Positions 1 to 7,766 of a DNA stretch of 38,430 bases are shown here, in pieces. The translations under genes were made by a program, and so were the position numbers. Location of the stretch: positions 1 through 38,430 of the forward strand of contig DAIOHQ010000011.1 of the NCBI GenBank assembly GCA_036744635.1, given 5' to 3'. The stretch comes from DAIOHQ01 sp036744635 (GTDB taxonomy: Bacteria; Planctomycetota; Phycisphaerae; Tepidisphaerales; Tepidisphaeraceae). Under the pieces are notes generated by a model. That model was given only the letters and a program-made list of their open reading frames with translations, was not told the DNA's origin and searched no databases. How positions within the stretch are numbered: position 1 is the first letter of the stretch; each line of letters starts with the position of its first letter.

Positions 1-81
1 CTTGGCGCTATCGCCAGGGGCGTTTTGACACGCGAACTGCGGAAGTCGGGTTAGCATGGGTAAAAATTTCTAATTTTTCCG

Positions 82-110
82 TTGGAAAAAATCGAAAGAC
101 TGGATATGGT
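82..110 (+). promoter_or_regulatory. Candidate sigma-70-type promoter for the non-coding transcript
   Basis: A TTGGAA box (82-87) and a TATGGT box (105-110) are separated by 17 bp, and each matches four of six consensus positions. They sit in the most A/T-rich stretch of the left end, just ahead of the hairpin-dense region. Many such matches occur by chance, so this is only a plausible start for the transcript ending at 1650. Confidence 0.25.
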
Positions 111-1457
111 GATTGCTGTTCTGAGAGGTTCAATTCGGCTGTGCACCTCGCGCATAGGCAAGCGCCGGCAGGCGTAAAAAAACGAAACCCTGACGGCGTG
201 GCTGAGAGATGTAATCAGCAAGCAGTTCACACGAGGCGCCCAACCTCCTACAGGGAATCGATCCGTCGCAGCCCTCGAAGCGCGCCGGACCGGTTAGGCA
301 GTGATCGCTCAAGACGCTGAAGGGCAACTCGCCCGCGGCGCATCAGCGGGAAGGAATTTGAAAGTCCCATCTGATGCGCCGTCTGCAAGTGAAGCCCCCG
401 AGCGGATAGGCGCTGGAAGCAGTGGCCGGCGATCGTTGATCCATGCGGGGTCGAGCCCACGTGGAAGCACCAATGGGTGCCCGAATACCTGCAAGAGGCA
501 AAGCCCAAGGCAGTAATAGGCCCCAGCAGCACGCGGGAAGGGATCAGTGCTCGGGCCGGCGTGTTCGCGCGGATCGAATCCCAGAAGCCGCGGTGACCAT
601 CGCACGTTTCGGCGGATCGCAGCAGTGGGTGAATGGCAAGTCAGGCGACGCCGATGCCTCGAACAAAAAATATCGAGGGTGTGAACGGTCAGGAAACGGC
701 AGGTGGGATACCAGGAGCGGCGACGCTCCGAAGCCCGCGAGCATAGAGCAAAACTGCGAAGGGCAGAACCCCATGAGCGCTGCCGGGAACCAGAGTCCCG
801 GCCAAGTCATGACCTGCCCGTCATGCGAGTAGCGGAACATCGCGCGTACCAGAAAAAACCGGCGATGCATGACGCGCAACGGGCGGCGCTGATTCTGACG
901 ATTTCAGTCCAGCGCCCAAGCGAAAACCCGCAAGGGCCAGCCGCTCGCTCGACCACTCGGCACATGCCGAGTTGCAGCAGCGAACGATCAAGGCCGAAGC
1001 GGGAATGTCCGGATGCCGGCAGCACCGGATAGCGCAGCATGACCCCACGCGCTGAAGGGAACCGAACCTCATGAGAGGCGCTTTGCCCCACCTGTCGGCG
1101 GTGTTCATTCATCGCAGGCGGGCGCGGGCGAAGCCGGCGAGGCAGGATCGATTCGCGGTGCCCGAAAGGGCGGTCACGAATCCGAACGTTGCAGCGCAAC
1201 GCCAAGCCGCGCCAAGCCGCCGTCCCCCGTGGCCACTCATTCAGGCCGGGACGGCAACCGGGGTGCAGGTCCGAATCCTCGGACGCGGCCAAAGCCAATG
1301 CCGCCGCACCACTCCCGGCCACAGCGCTTGTCGCGGCAGCGAATCGCAAGAACGTGCAGGACGGCGCCGTCAGCAATGATTGCCCGCCCGCCATGCCCCG
1401 TACGCGAACCTCTGAAGAGGCACAACAGCCGAAACCTGACCTCTCTTTTTTGGGCAA

Positions 1458-1577
1458 TGGGTCAGTTTGAAATTTCCGGGTGCCACAGGTCGCGGTACTC
1501 CGAGACCTGTGCCGCGTAGCGACGCGGTAAGACCTAGGTCTGCGAGTACGCCGACCTGTGGCACCCAAACTGACCCA
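1458..1577. repeat. MITE-like ~120-bp palindromic element
   Basis: Outer arms TGGGTCAGTTTG (1458-1469) and its complement (1566-1577) enclose a second arm pair, GGGTGCCACAGGTC (1478-1491) and its complement (1553-1566). Further imperfect pairing continues inward to a central CCGCGT-AGCG-ACGCGG hairpin. A 9-bp direct repeat CTTTTTTGG lies just outside on both sides (1445-1453 and 1583-1591), which resembles a target duplication separated from the arms by 4-5 bp. There is no coding capacity, so this would be a non-autonomous element. Confidence 0.65.
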
Positions 1578-1620
1578 CTACCCTTTTTTGGCGGACATCT
1601 CGCCCGCCGAGCGAACCGAA

Positions 1621-1650
1621 GCCCCGCATGAGTATGCGGGGCTGTTTTTT
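1621..1650 (+). terminator. Intrinsic (Rho-independent) terminator
   Basis: Perfect 9-bp stem GCCCCGCAT / ATGCGGGGC with a GAGT loop, followed by TGTTTTTT. The T-tract gives + strand orientation. The nearest + strand protein gene starts downstream at 1800, so the terminated transcript must come from the gene-free region to the left. Confidence 0.8.
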
Positions 1651-1799
1651 GATCTGGTCAGGTTGGATGCGCCGTGCTTCTCGACATCTGCATCCCATTC
1701 GTGCTATTTTGCCCCCTGATTCTCCGCTGACGCCCGCAACGCAATCGGGCCGCCGGCATTCGCTCCAGACGCTCGCGTCGCAACGCTTGGGAAAGCTCC

Positions 1800-2693
1800 G
1801 TGACTCAGCTCGCACCCCTTGGCGGGTGGCTTGAACGCCACGTGAAATCACTCGTTCGCCGCATTCCCGGCGACTCCTGGGTTGATGCGCCCTATGTTTC
1901 GCAAACCAATCCGATCATCGTCGGCGGCTGCGGCCGTAGCGGCACCACGCTGCTGAGCGTCATGCTCGATTGCCACCAGAATCTCTGCTGTGGCCCGGAA
2001 AGCCGCCTCTTCGCCTCGCTGGGCATGAATCCCGGCCGCCTGGCCGACCTCTTTCATCTCCCCCGATTCCGCGTGCTCGAATTAATCCGCTCCAGCCCGA
2101 GCAAGTCGCAGTTTATCCAGCGCTTCGCCGCCGAGTATAGCGTATCGCGCGGCAAGATGCGCTTTGCCGAAAAGACACCGGGAAACATCCGCAGCGCGGA
2201 TTACATCTGGCGCCACTTTCCCAAGGCAAAAATCGTACACGTCATCCGCGACGGCCGCGATGTGGTCTGTTCCCTGCGCACCCATCCCAAGTACAAGCTC
2301 GTGCGTGGCCAGCGCGTGGAAACCGGCATCCGCCGCCCGCTCGATCCCTGCATCAAGCGCTGGATCACTTACGTGCGCGCCGGCTTGGCGCTGCGACGCG
2401 ACCCGCGCTACTGTGAGCTGCGTTACGAAGATCTGGTGAAGGACACCGAAGGCACGTTGCGTCGGCTGATGGAATTTCTGGCCGAGCCGTGGGACCCGGC
2501 GATGCTGCGCTATCACGAGCAGAAATACGCCTCGGTCGACCCACGCCGGGCGGTTCAGGGACCAGGGGTGGATGCGCCGATCTACACTTCCGTGATGGGG
2601 CGATGGCGCAAGGATCTGACAGCGGATGAGCGGGCGCATTTTACTGCCACCGCTGGATCTCTGCTGGCGGAATTGGGTTATGATCCGCAATAA
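1800..2693 (+). CDS. Sulfotransferase family protein
   Basis: A PAPS-dependent sulfotransferase-like protein of 297 residues, predicted to move a sulfonate group from PAPS to an unknown acceptor. The 5'-phosphosulfate loop is visible as GGCGRSGTT (about residues 42-50). The 3'-phosphate region is VIRDGRDVV (about 147-155), preceded by FAEKTPGN. The late motif LRYEDLVKD is also typical. The start is GTG, with a GGGAAAG stretch a few bases upstream as a weak ribosome site; no in-frame ATG gives a better start. No signal peptide is seen, so the protein is probably cytoplasmic. It follows the terminator at 1650 and appears to be a single transcription unit, possibly with the next gene. The family assignment is firm; the substrate is not predictable. 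Confidence 0.85.
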   Translation: MTQLAPLGGWLERHVKSLVRRIPGDSWVDAPYVSQTNPIIVGGCGRSGTTLLSVMLDCHQNLCCGPESRLFASLGMNPGRLADLFHLPRFRVLELIRSSPSKSQFIQRFAAEYSVSRGKMRFAEKTPGNIRSADYIWRHFPKAKIVHVIRDGRDVVCSLRTHPKYKLVRGQRVETGIRRPLDPCIKRWITYVRAGLALRRDPRYCELRYEDLVKDTEGTLRRLMEFLAEPWDPAMLRYHEQKYASVDPRRAVQGPGVDAPIYTSVMGRWRKDLTADERAHFTATAGSLLAELGYDPQ

Positions 2694-2784
2694 CAGGTCC
2701 GCAGAAGCGTTTGTTGTCGGTGGACTGGTTGACTAACCTCCGCCGTTCGATGAACGTCTTTGTCATGGGCTTGCTGAAGGAGTT

Positions 2785-3741
2785 ATGCGCAACTTCAATC
2801 GTTTACCACTGCGAGAATCGCTGCGCTGCCTAGTCGCTGCCGGCCTTCTGTTGTGCATTGGCGCGACGCAACATCCGCTGCCGGCGTCGCAGCGGCCGGT
2901 GAAGGCGTGGTTTGAGGCCAAGGGAATCTGCACCTTTCCGCTAGGAAAAGTAGGGCTACCGAAGACCGGCGACGAGATCGCGGCCTCTCTCACCGAAGGA
3001 TTTAAGCGCGTGCTAACGCTTCCTGACGCCACCAAAACACTGGCCACCCTCGACGGGCTGGAATTTCCTGTTCTGCACTCGCTTCTGATTAACCTCACCG
3101 ATACCCAGGGCGACACCGAGCGCAAAAGCCCGAAGTTGAGCAAGAAGACCGACCCGCAGCCGGGGCTGGACGTGGCAAGACTGGTGATTCAGGGGCATCC
3201 ATTTGTCTACGAGGCCGCCAAGATCAATCTCGACTTGATCGCCAGCGACGCGAAGCTCAGCCTGCAGCCGGACCGCAAGGGCAACCAGGTGCTTTTCCTG
3301 GCGGATGTAAAGGAAGGGAAGCTGACCTGTGACATTTCGGTTGCGGACATTGAGGCGCTGTTGTTGGCGGTGGCGCAGAATGCGGGAAAGGAAAACGGCA
3401 TCGAGGTGCGCAGGGCGACGATCAAGGTGGCCGTCCCCGAGCCGCGCTCCCTGTCGGCCGACATTTCCTGCGTGGTCCACAAGGGGCTGATTACCGAAAC
3501 CGTCCACATGAAGGGGACTCTGGTGATCGATGACGAGCTGAACGCCAAGGCGTCGGGCCTGAAGGTGAGCGGCGACGGCCCGGTGAGCGCGGTCATCATC
3601 GGGCTGATGGCCCGATCAATCGAAAAATACGAAGACAAGAAAATGCCGCTGGTTTCCTTTCCTTCCCGCAATGTCAAGCTCAAGGACATTCAGTTCAAGG
3701 CGGATGATTCCTTGCACCTCACCGCCTCGTTCGGCACCTGA
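2785..3741 (+). CDS. Secreted protein of unknown function
   Basis: 318 residues. An AAGGAG ribosome site sits two bases before the ATG, which fixes the start. Residues 1 to about 35 form an export signal: a basic start, then a hydrophobic core LVAAGLLLCIGA, then a small-residue region ending near PASQ. The mature part is rich in alternating polar and hydrophobic residues with repeated DLIASDAKLSL- and VKEGKLTCDISVADIEALL-like segments. This suggests beta-sheet structure, perhaps a lipid- or membrane-associated fold, but I do not recognise a family. It lies between a sulfotransferase gene and efp, with no evident functional link. A hairpin GTTC-GAT-GAAC lies in the short gap upstream. Confidence 0.75.
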   Translation: MRNFNRLPLRESLRCLVAAGLLLCIGATQHPLPASQRPVKAWFEAKGICTFPLGKVGLPKTGDEIAASLTEGFKRVLTLPDATKTLATLDGLEFPVLHSLLINLTDTQGDTERKSPKLSKKTDPQPGLDVARLVIQGHPFVYEAAKINLDLIASDAKLSLQPDRKGNQVLFLADVKEGKLTCDISVADIEALLLAVAQNAGKENGIEVRRATIKVAVPEPRSLSADISCVVHKGLITETVHMKGTLVIDDELNAKASGLKVSGDGPVSAVIIGLMARSIEKYEDKKMPLVSFPSRNVKLKDIQFKADDSLHLTASFGT

Positions 3742-3764
3742 AGCCGAATTATTGCTTCGTGCGC

Positions 3765-3792
3765 TTGCAACCTCCCTCGTCGCGGGTACATT
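3765..3792 (+). promoter_or_regulatory. Candidate promoter for efp
   Basis: TTGCAA (3765-3770) and TACATT (3787-3792) are separated by 16 bp and lie about 60 bp before the efp start. Both are imperfect consensus matches, so this is a low-confidence prediction. Confidence 0.3.
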
Positions 3793-3851
3793 TTGCGACC
3801 TTTTGGGCGAAACCAGCGTAAAATTAATTTGGCTATCAACGAGGAAAGATC

Positions 3852-4406
3852 ATGCGAGCAAGCGAAATCCGACGGGGGCAGGCCGTCATCATTGACTCCA
3901 AGCTTTATGTAGTTACCAGCGCCGACCACAACACGCCCGGCAATCTGAGGGCGAAGGTGCAGTTCAAGATTCGTGACGTCAGCAAGGGCACGATCATGGA
4001 CAAGCGGGTTGGGGCCACCGACGACATCCAGACTGCCACCCTGGATCGCCGCCAGGTTGAATATCTCTACAGCGACAACGAAGGCCACGTGCTGATGGAC
4101 CTGGAAACTTATGATCAGGACAGCATTCCCAAGGAAGTGTTCGGCGATGATATCCTGTATCTCAAGCCCAACACCCAGCTTATGGCCATGTTCCACGAGG
4201 GCAAGGTGGTCAGCTACGAGCTGCCCAAGACCGCCGATCTGAAGGTGATCGATACGCCTCCGGGCATCAAGGGAGCGACGGCCACCAATCAACAGAAGGA
4301 TGCGACGCTGGAGACGGGTCTGAAGACGCGCGTGCCGCCGTTCATCGAGATCGGCGAGACCATCCGCATCAACACCGAGACCGGCGGCTATCTCAGCCGG
4401 GCCTGA
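3852..4406 (+). CDS. efp: Translation elongation factor P
   Basis: 184 residues, the usual EF-P length, with the three-barrel architecture: an N-terminal KOW-like domain, an OB domain around residues 65-125 (VLMDLETYDQDSI, LKPNTQL) and a C-terminal domain ending IRINTETGGYLSRA. EF-P binds the ribosome between the P and E sites and relieves stalling at proline runs. A strong GAGGAAAG ribosome site precedes the ATG. The tip loop, normally carrying a modified lysine (PGKG in E. coli), reads TPGNLRA here, so the residue at the lysine position is Asn31. No EpmA/EpmB or EarP-type modification gene is visible in the window. The assignment is firm. Confidence 0.95.
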   Translation: MRASEIRRGQAVIIDSKLYVVTSADHNTPGNLRAKVQFKIRDVSKGTIMDKRVGATDDIQTATLDRRQVEYLYSDNEGHVLMDLETYDQDSIPKEVFGDDILYLKPNTQLMAMFHEGKVVSYELPKTADLKVIDTPPGIKGATATNQQKDATLETGLKTRVPPFIEIGETIRINTETGGYLSRA

Positions 4407-4436
4407 TTCGATCCTGTCGCCAATCCAGGACACGCG

Positions 4437-5207
4437 ATGAGCGATGCGGAAATCGCCAAACCATTGACGCAGGACCAGCTCGCGGAGTATCGCGAGCAGG
4501 GGTACGTCATGCTCGGGCGGATCGTGAGCGATGAGCAACTCGCGTCGCTGCGCGCCGAGGAGGCGCGGGTGCGAAGATATCCCTTCGTGAAGGAAGATGG
4601 CACGATCGAAAAAGATGGGCTGACGATTTTCCGCTCGCAGCTCTGCGACTACTCCGAGCCGATCCGCCGCTTCGTGACGCTGGGGGACCACGTGCAGATT
4701 GCCAGGCAGCTCGTCGGGCCCAACCTCTGTTTCTGGTTCAACCAGTACGTGACGAAATTGCCGGATGATCCGGCCGGCAAGCTGGCGGAGTTTCCCTGGC
4801 ATCAGGACAATGGCTACGTCGGTATAGAGCCGGCCAACAACGTGACGATCTGGTGCGCCCTGGACGATGTCGATGAAAAAAACGGCTGTGTCTGGGTGAT
4901 GCCACGGAGTCACAAGAAGGGGCTATTGCCGCACACGCAGTCGAAGAATTCCTGGCACTTTACCGTACCGGTGGAGGGCGACGGCGTGCCCGCGCGGCTC
5001 AAGGCCGGCGAGGCGGTGGCTTTCACCGGGCTGACGCTGCACCGCTCGAAGCAGAATTTCACCAACAAACCGCGGCGGGCATTCTTCATGGAATATGCCG
5101 ACGCCGCCTCCACCTACGGCCCGGAAAAAATCCCGGTGGTCAAATCCCCCAAGTCCTGGCTGGTGGCGGGGCAGATCGAATGGCCGACGCCGAAGCGGCC
5201 AATCTAA
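4437..5207 (+). CDS. Phytanoyl-CoA dioxygenase (PhyH) family protein
   Basis: 256-residue Fe(II)/2-oxoglutarate-dependent oxygenase of the PhyH family. The iron-binding triad is visible: H122-x-D124 in FPWHQDNGYVG and a distal His202 in GLTLHRSKQNFT. An Arg at 213/214 (KPRRAFFMEY) suits 2-oxoglutarate binding. The N-terminal LTQDQLAEYREQGYVML is the standard family opening. The gene begins 30 bp after the efp stop and may be cotranscribed with it. No signal peptide is present. Planctomycete genomes often carry several PhyH paralogues of unknown substrate, and nothing nearby tells which compound is hydroxylated. Confidence 0.88.
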   Translation: MSDAEIAKPLTQDQLAEYREQGYVMLGRIVSDEQLASLRAEEARVRRYPFVKEDGTIEKDGLTIFRSQLCDYSEPIRRFVTLGDHVQIARQLVGPNLCFWFNQYVTKLPDDPAGKLAEFPWHQDNGYVGIEPANNVTIWCALDDVDEKNGCVWVMPRSHKKGLLPHTQSKNSWHFTVPVEGDGVPARLKAGEAVAFTGLTLHRSKQNFTNKPRRAFFMEYADAASTYGPEKIPVVKSPKSWLVAGQIEWPTPKRPI

Positions 5208-5229
5208 ACGACCGTGGCCAATTCATCGC

Positions 5230-5362
5230 CACTTGTCATGCCGCGTGCCCGTAGGGGCGGGGTTTCCCCGCCCTCTTCCACTTATCATGCCATGTGCCCG
5301 TAGGGGCGGGGTCTCCCCGCCCTCTTCCACATAGGGCGGGGAGACCCCGCCCCTACAAGTGG
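5230..5362. repeat. 49-bp tandem hairpin repeat plus inverted third copy
   Basis: Two direct units of 49 bp (5230-5278 and 5279-5327) each contain the hairpin TAGGGGCGGGG / CCCCGCCCT. A third copy of the hairpin core (about 5331-5362) is in inverted orientation. The cluster lies between the converging PhyH gene and the small membrane-protein gene, where stable hairpins could end both transcripts. The units differ only by a few substitutions, suggesting recent duplication. Confidence 0.85.
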
Positions 5363-5370
5363 TGCATCGC

Positions 5371-5529
5371 TCATTTCGCCCCGACGACATTCATCCCCGC
5401 ATACATGAAGAGCATGGTGAAGAAGATCGCGGCCGCGGCCACGATCAGCGGGACGATCCACCACCACCAATTGGGATCGCGCTTCGGGGGCGGGGCATAG
5501 TCGAGGAGTTGGGCGGGTTTCTTTTCCAC
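5371..5529 (-). CDS. Small single-pass membrane protein
   Basis: 52 residues if started at GTG (5529). The N-terminal part is polar and proline-rich (EKKPAQLLDYAPPPKRDPN). It is followed by WWWW and a single strong transmembrane segment IVPLIVAAAAIFFTMLFMYAG, and ends in NVVGAK. An ATG at 5565 would add 12 residues, but it lies inside the transporter terminator hairpin, so I prefer the GTG. No good ribosome site is seen for either. The gene follows the ammonium transporter on the same strand, in the place where a PII gene often sits, but it shows no PII sequence. Short proteins of this kind (acidic/proline head, tryptophan run, one helix) cannot be assigned a function from sequence. Confidence 0.5.
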   Translation of the reverse strand: MEKKPAQLLDYAPPPKRDPNWWWWIVPLIVAAAAIFFTMLFMYAGMNVVGAK

Positions 5530-5550
5530 GCATGAGATAGTAGGCAGCGC

Positions 5551-5585
5551 AAAAAGAGCGGGCATCCCGTTTCGGGACGCCCGCT
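5551..5585 (-). terminator. Intrinsic terminator of the ammonium transporter gene
   Basis: Read on the - strand, AGCGGGCGTCCCG pairs with CGGGATGCCCGCT (one G-T pair, 13-bp stem, 3-base loop) and is followed by CTTTTT. It starts 25 bp after the transporter stop codon. Confidence 0.85.
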
Positions 5586-5609
5586 CCGCATTCTCCCATC
5601 CTGTCGTTT

Positions 5610-7421
5610 CTAGGCCCGAGCGAGCGCAGCCTTGGCCGCCGCTATCTCCGCTGGTGACACCTGGTCGGGTGTGATTGCTGTGATGAATTCGGGATATCCC
5701 GGAGCGCCCATTTCGGGGATGTCCAGACCGGCGATCTCGACTTCCGGCGGGACGCGATTGCCGCCGACGACCTTGCCGACGAGCCAGAAAATGGCGCCGC
5801 CGGCACAGAAGTTCCAGGTGAAGCAGGCCACGCCCATGATGCACTGGCACATGAACTGTTTGGAATCACCGTAGAACAGGCCGGTCACGCCTCTACCGGC
5901 AACACCCAGGTAGGAAACCACGCCTATGCCGTTGTATCCCTGCCCGTAGGTTCCATCGGCGAACAGCCCAAGGGCAAGGATGCCCCACAAGCCATTGACG
6001 CCATGGACGGAGATCGCGCCGACGCAGTCGTCGATGCCGATCTTCTCCCAGAAGAAGACACTCCATACGACCAGGACACCGGCAATCGCTCCGATCAGGA
6101 ACGCCGCCCAGGGAGTGACGAAGGCACAGGGAGCGGTGATGGCCACGAGCCCGGCCAACATACCGTTGCACATCATCGACGGATCAGGCTTACCGAACCG
6201 AAGCCACATGTACAGGCAGCTTGCCAGAGCGCCCGCGGCGGAGGCGAGCATGGTATTGACCGCAATCACGCCGATACGACTGTCGGAGGCGGCCAGTGAA
6301 GAACCGGCATTAAAGCCGAACCAACCGAAGGCGAGGATGAACGTTCCCAACATGACCATCGGGATGTGATGGCCGAGGATCGGCTTGGGTTTGCCGTTCT
6401 CGTCATATTTGCCGATGCGCGGCCCGAGCAGCATGGAGCAGACAAGCCCGAGAACGCCGCCTTGCATATGGACGACCGATGAACCGGCGTAGTCCACGCC
6501 ACCGTGACCCCAGCCCATCTTCATGCCAAGCTGAGCCAACCATCCACCGCCCCACACCCAGCAGCCATAGGTGGGATACAGAATGGCTCCGATGAAGAGG
6601 CTGTAGATGAAGAAGCTCTTGAAGTTCCAGCGTTCGGCCAACGCGCCTGTGGGGATCGTTGCGGTGGTGTCCATGAAGACCATCATGAACAGGAACCAGA
6701 CGACGGCCGAGGCGTTATAAGTCTGGCCGGAGAGGAAGAACCCCTTGCCGCCGAGGATGCCCCAGTCGCCGACATGAATCAGCCACTGATTCATTACCGG
6801 GATGCCGCCAAGACCGCCAGGGCCGCCGATGGTTGCTCCACCGGCCGCATTGGCGCCTCCGCACATGAAGGCATAACCGCAGACAAAGAATCCGGTCATG
6901 CCCAGGGCATACACCAGAAAGTTCATCGACATGGTATGGGCGGCGTTCTTGGCACGGCAAAGCCCGGTTTCAACGAGGGCGAAGCCCGCCTGCATGAACA
7001 TAACCAGGAATCCGGCAACCAGCGCCCAAGTCATGTTAATCGAGTAATAGGCGTGGGCCAGCATGGGGACCAGAGCCTCGACGGTTGGTTTGGCAGGCTG
7101 GCCCTTCTCGTCGAAACCGAAAGGTTGGAAATCGGAGCCGTCCTCCTTCTTGGCGCCGCCGGCAGACCAGCCGCCCAACCAGGCATTGGGCTTGTAGAGT
7201 GAGCCGGTGAAATCGAGGCCGGACGGATCTACGCCCGGCTTGGTGGGGTCCTCATTGAATCCCATCGACTGCGAGGCGGCCGCCTCCTGCGTTGTCGGTG
7301 ATGTCGCCGGCGCTTCATCCGCTCTGGCTTGGTGGGTGGACATCAGCAGCAACGCTGCGAGGATGACCAGCATCCCCGAAACTCTGAATTTGATCCGCCG
7401 CGATAGTACGTACGAAACCAT
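5610..7421 (-). CDS. amt: Ammonium transporter (Amt family) with N-terminal extension
   Basis: 603 residues from the ATG at 7421, chosen because a signal peptide starts there and a GGGAGAG site precedes it. Residues 1 to about 33 are the signal peptide (LVILAALLLMSTHQARA). Residues about 34-110 are a soluble, Gly/Pro-rich extracytoplasmic extension. Then about eleven membrane segments follow. The conserved Amt pore pair is present: His318 in DYAGSSVVHMQGG and His473 in AISVHGVNGLWG, matching AmtB His168 and His318. The protein conducts ammonium across the inner membrane. The typical Amt core is about 400 residues, so the N-terminal extension is the unusual part. A sigma-54 promoter lies upstream and a terminator downstream. 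No glnK/glnB neighbour is in the window. Confidence 0.93.
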   Translation of the reverse strand: MVSYVLSRRIKFRVSGMLVILAALLLMSTHQARADEAPATSPTTQEAAASQSMGFNEDPTKPGVDPSGLDFTGSLYKPNAWLGGWSAGGAKKEDGSDFQPFGFDEKGQPAKPTVEALVPMLAHAYYSINMTWALVAGFLVMFMQAGFALVETGLCRAKNAAHTMSMNFLVYALGMTGFFVCGYAFMCGGANAAGGATIGGPGGLGGIPVMNQWLIHVGDWGILGGKGFFLSGQTYNASAVVWFLFMMVFMDTTATIPTGALAERWNFKSFFIYSLFIGAILYPTYGCWVWGGGWLAQLGMKMGWGHGGVDYAGSSVVHMQGGVLGLVCSMLLGPRIGKYDENGKPKPILGHHIPMVMLGTFILAFGWFGFNAGSSLAASDSRIGVIAVNTMLASAAGALASCLYMWLRFGKPDPSMMCNGMLAGLVAITAPCAFVTPWAAFLIGAIAGVLVVWSVFFWEKIGIDDCVGAISVHGVNGLWGILALGLFADGTYGQGYNGIGVVSYLGVAGRGVTGLFYGDSKQFMCQCIMGVACFTWNFCAGGAIFWLVGKVVGGNRVPPEVEIAGLDIPEMGAPGYPEFITAITPDQVSPAEIAAAKAALARA

Positions 7422-7520
7422 GGATTCTGCTCTCCCGTCTAAGGGTAGAAATGTCCATCGGACCGCTCTAAGGCATCGCCTTACGCACATCAGTGACACA
7501 CCGATGACGTCTGGGCCAAA

Positions 7521-7537
7521 AGCAACCAATGTGCCAG
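7521..7537 (-). promoter_or_regulatory. Sigma-54 (RpoN) -24/-12 promoter of amt
   Basis: Read on the - strand, CTGGCACATTGGTTGCT matches the sigma-54 consensus (TGGCAC, five bases, TTGC, then T). The predicted start of transcription is near 7508, leaving a leader of about 88 bases before the amt ATG. Control of ammonium transporters by sigma-54 and an NtrC-type activator is established in other bacteria. Confidence 0.75.
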
Positions 7538-7625
7538 CCTCAAGTTTGTGAAAACGTCGCTATTCCCTGCAAAGCGTTTAAGACATGTGCTTAAGAACTA
7601 TGCAATGGCAAGAGACCGGGCAAAA

Positions 7626-7637
7626 GATTGCGCAATC
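7626..7637. promoter_or_regulatory. 12-bp palindrome upstream of the sigma-54 promoter
   Basis: GATTGCGCAATC is a perfect palindrome about 90 bp upstream of the sigma-54 promoter of amt, a distance usual for enhancer sites bound by NtrC-like activators. The link is positional inference only. The rest of the 505-bp gap between amt and the helicase gene holds a G-rich low-complexity stretch (about 7660-7760), the REP doublet and the helicase promoter region; I see no gene in it. Confidence 0.3.
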
Positions 7638-7766
7638 AGTACACGGTTGAGGAAAGCCGTGGGTGTGCGGCGGGAGGGGGATGAGCGGCGGCGGAATTGG
7701 GGTGGGTGGCGGGGGAGTTGAAGAGAGTGTTGATGGGGTAGAGCGTGTTTGGGGTGTCGACGTGCC

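Larger units (their letters stand above)
117..1650 (+). ncRNA. Candidate large structured non-coding RNA
   Basis: No reading frame here looks like a protein. By hand count, bases 301-1080 of the + strand contain about 196 A but 98 T, the excess expected when unpaired residues of a folded RNA are mostly A. Perfect local hairpins are frequent: 322-325/331-334, 337-346/371-380 (10 bp), 714-719/724-729 with a GCGA loop, 782-788/796-802, 808-813/820-825, 927-929/934-936 with a GCAA loop, 956-961/966-971, 1160-1163/1168-1171 with a GAAA loop, and 1187-1192/1196-1201. A strong intrinsic terminator at 1621-1650 ends the unit although no + strand gene precedes it. The 5' end is uncertain. I do not recognise a known family; no tmRNA, RNase P, rRNA or group II intron signature was found. 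The RNA call is inference from pattern, and its role is unknown. Confidence 0.45.

Noticed and set aside
421..480. T-loop-like GGGGTCGAGCCC suggesting a tRNA or tmRNA
   Set aside because: No matching acceptor, D and anticodon arms or tag-peptide frame can be found around it.
443..832. + strand open frame of 129 codons in the left region
   Set aside because: Composition is low in hydrophobic residues, no start signal is present, and it spans several perfect hairpins better explained by RNA structure.
807..1568. Long - strand open frame across the left region
   Set aside because: Its translation is Arg/Pro/Ser-rich without any family motif, overlaps the MITE-like palindrome and has no ribosome site; GC-rich non-coding DNA often yields such frames.
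5371..5850. 159-codon version of the small membrane protein
   Set aside because: The upstream part overlaps the end of the ammonium transporter gene in another frame and its terminator; only the last ~52 residues look like protein.
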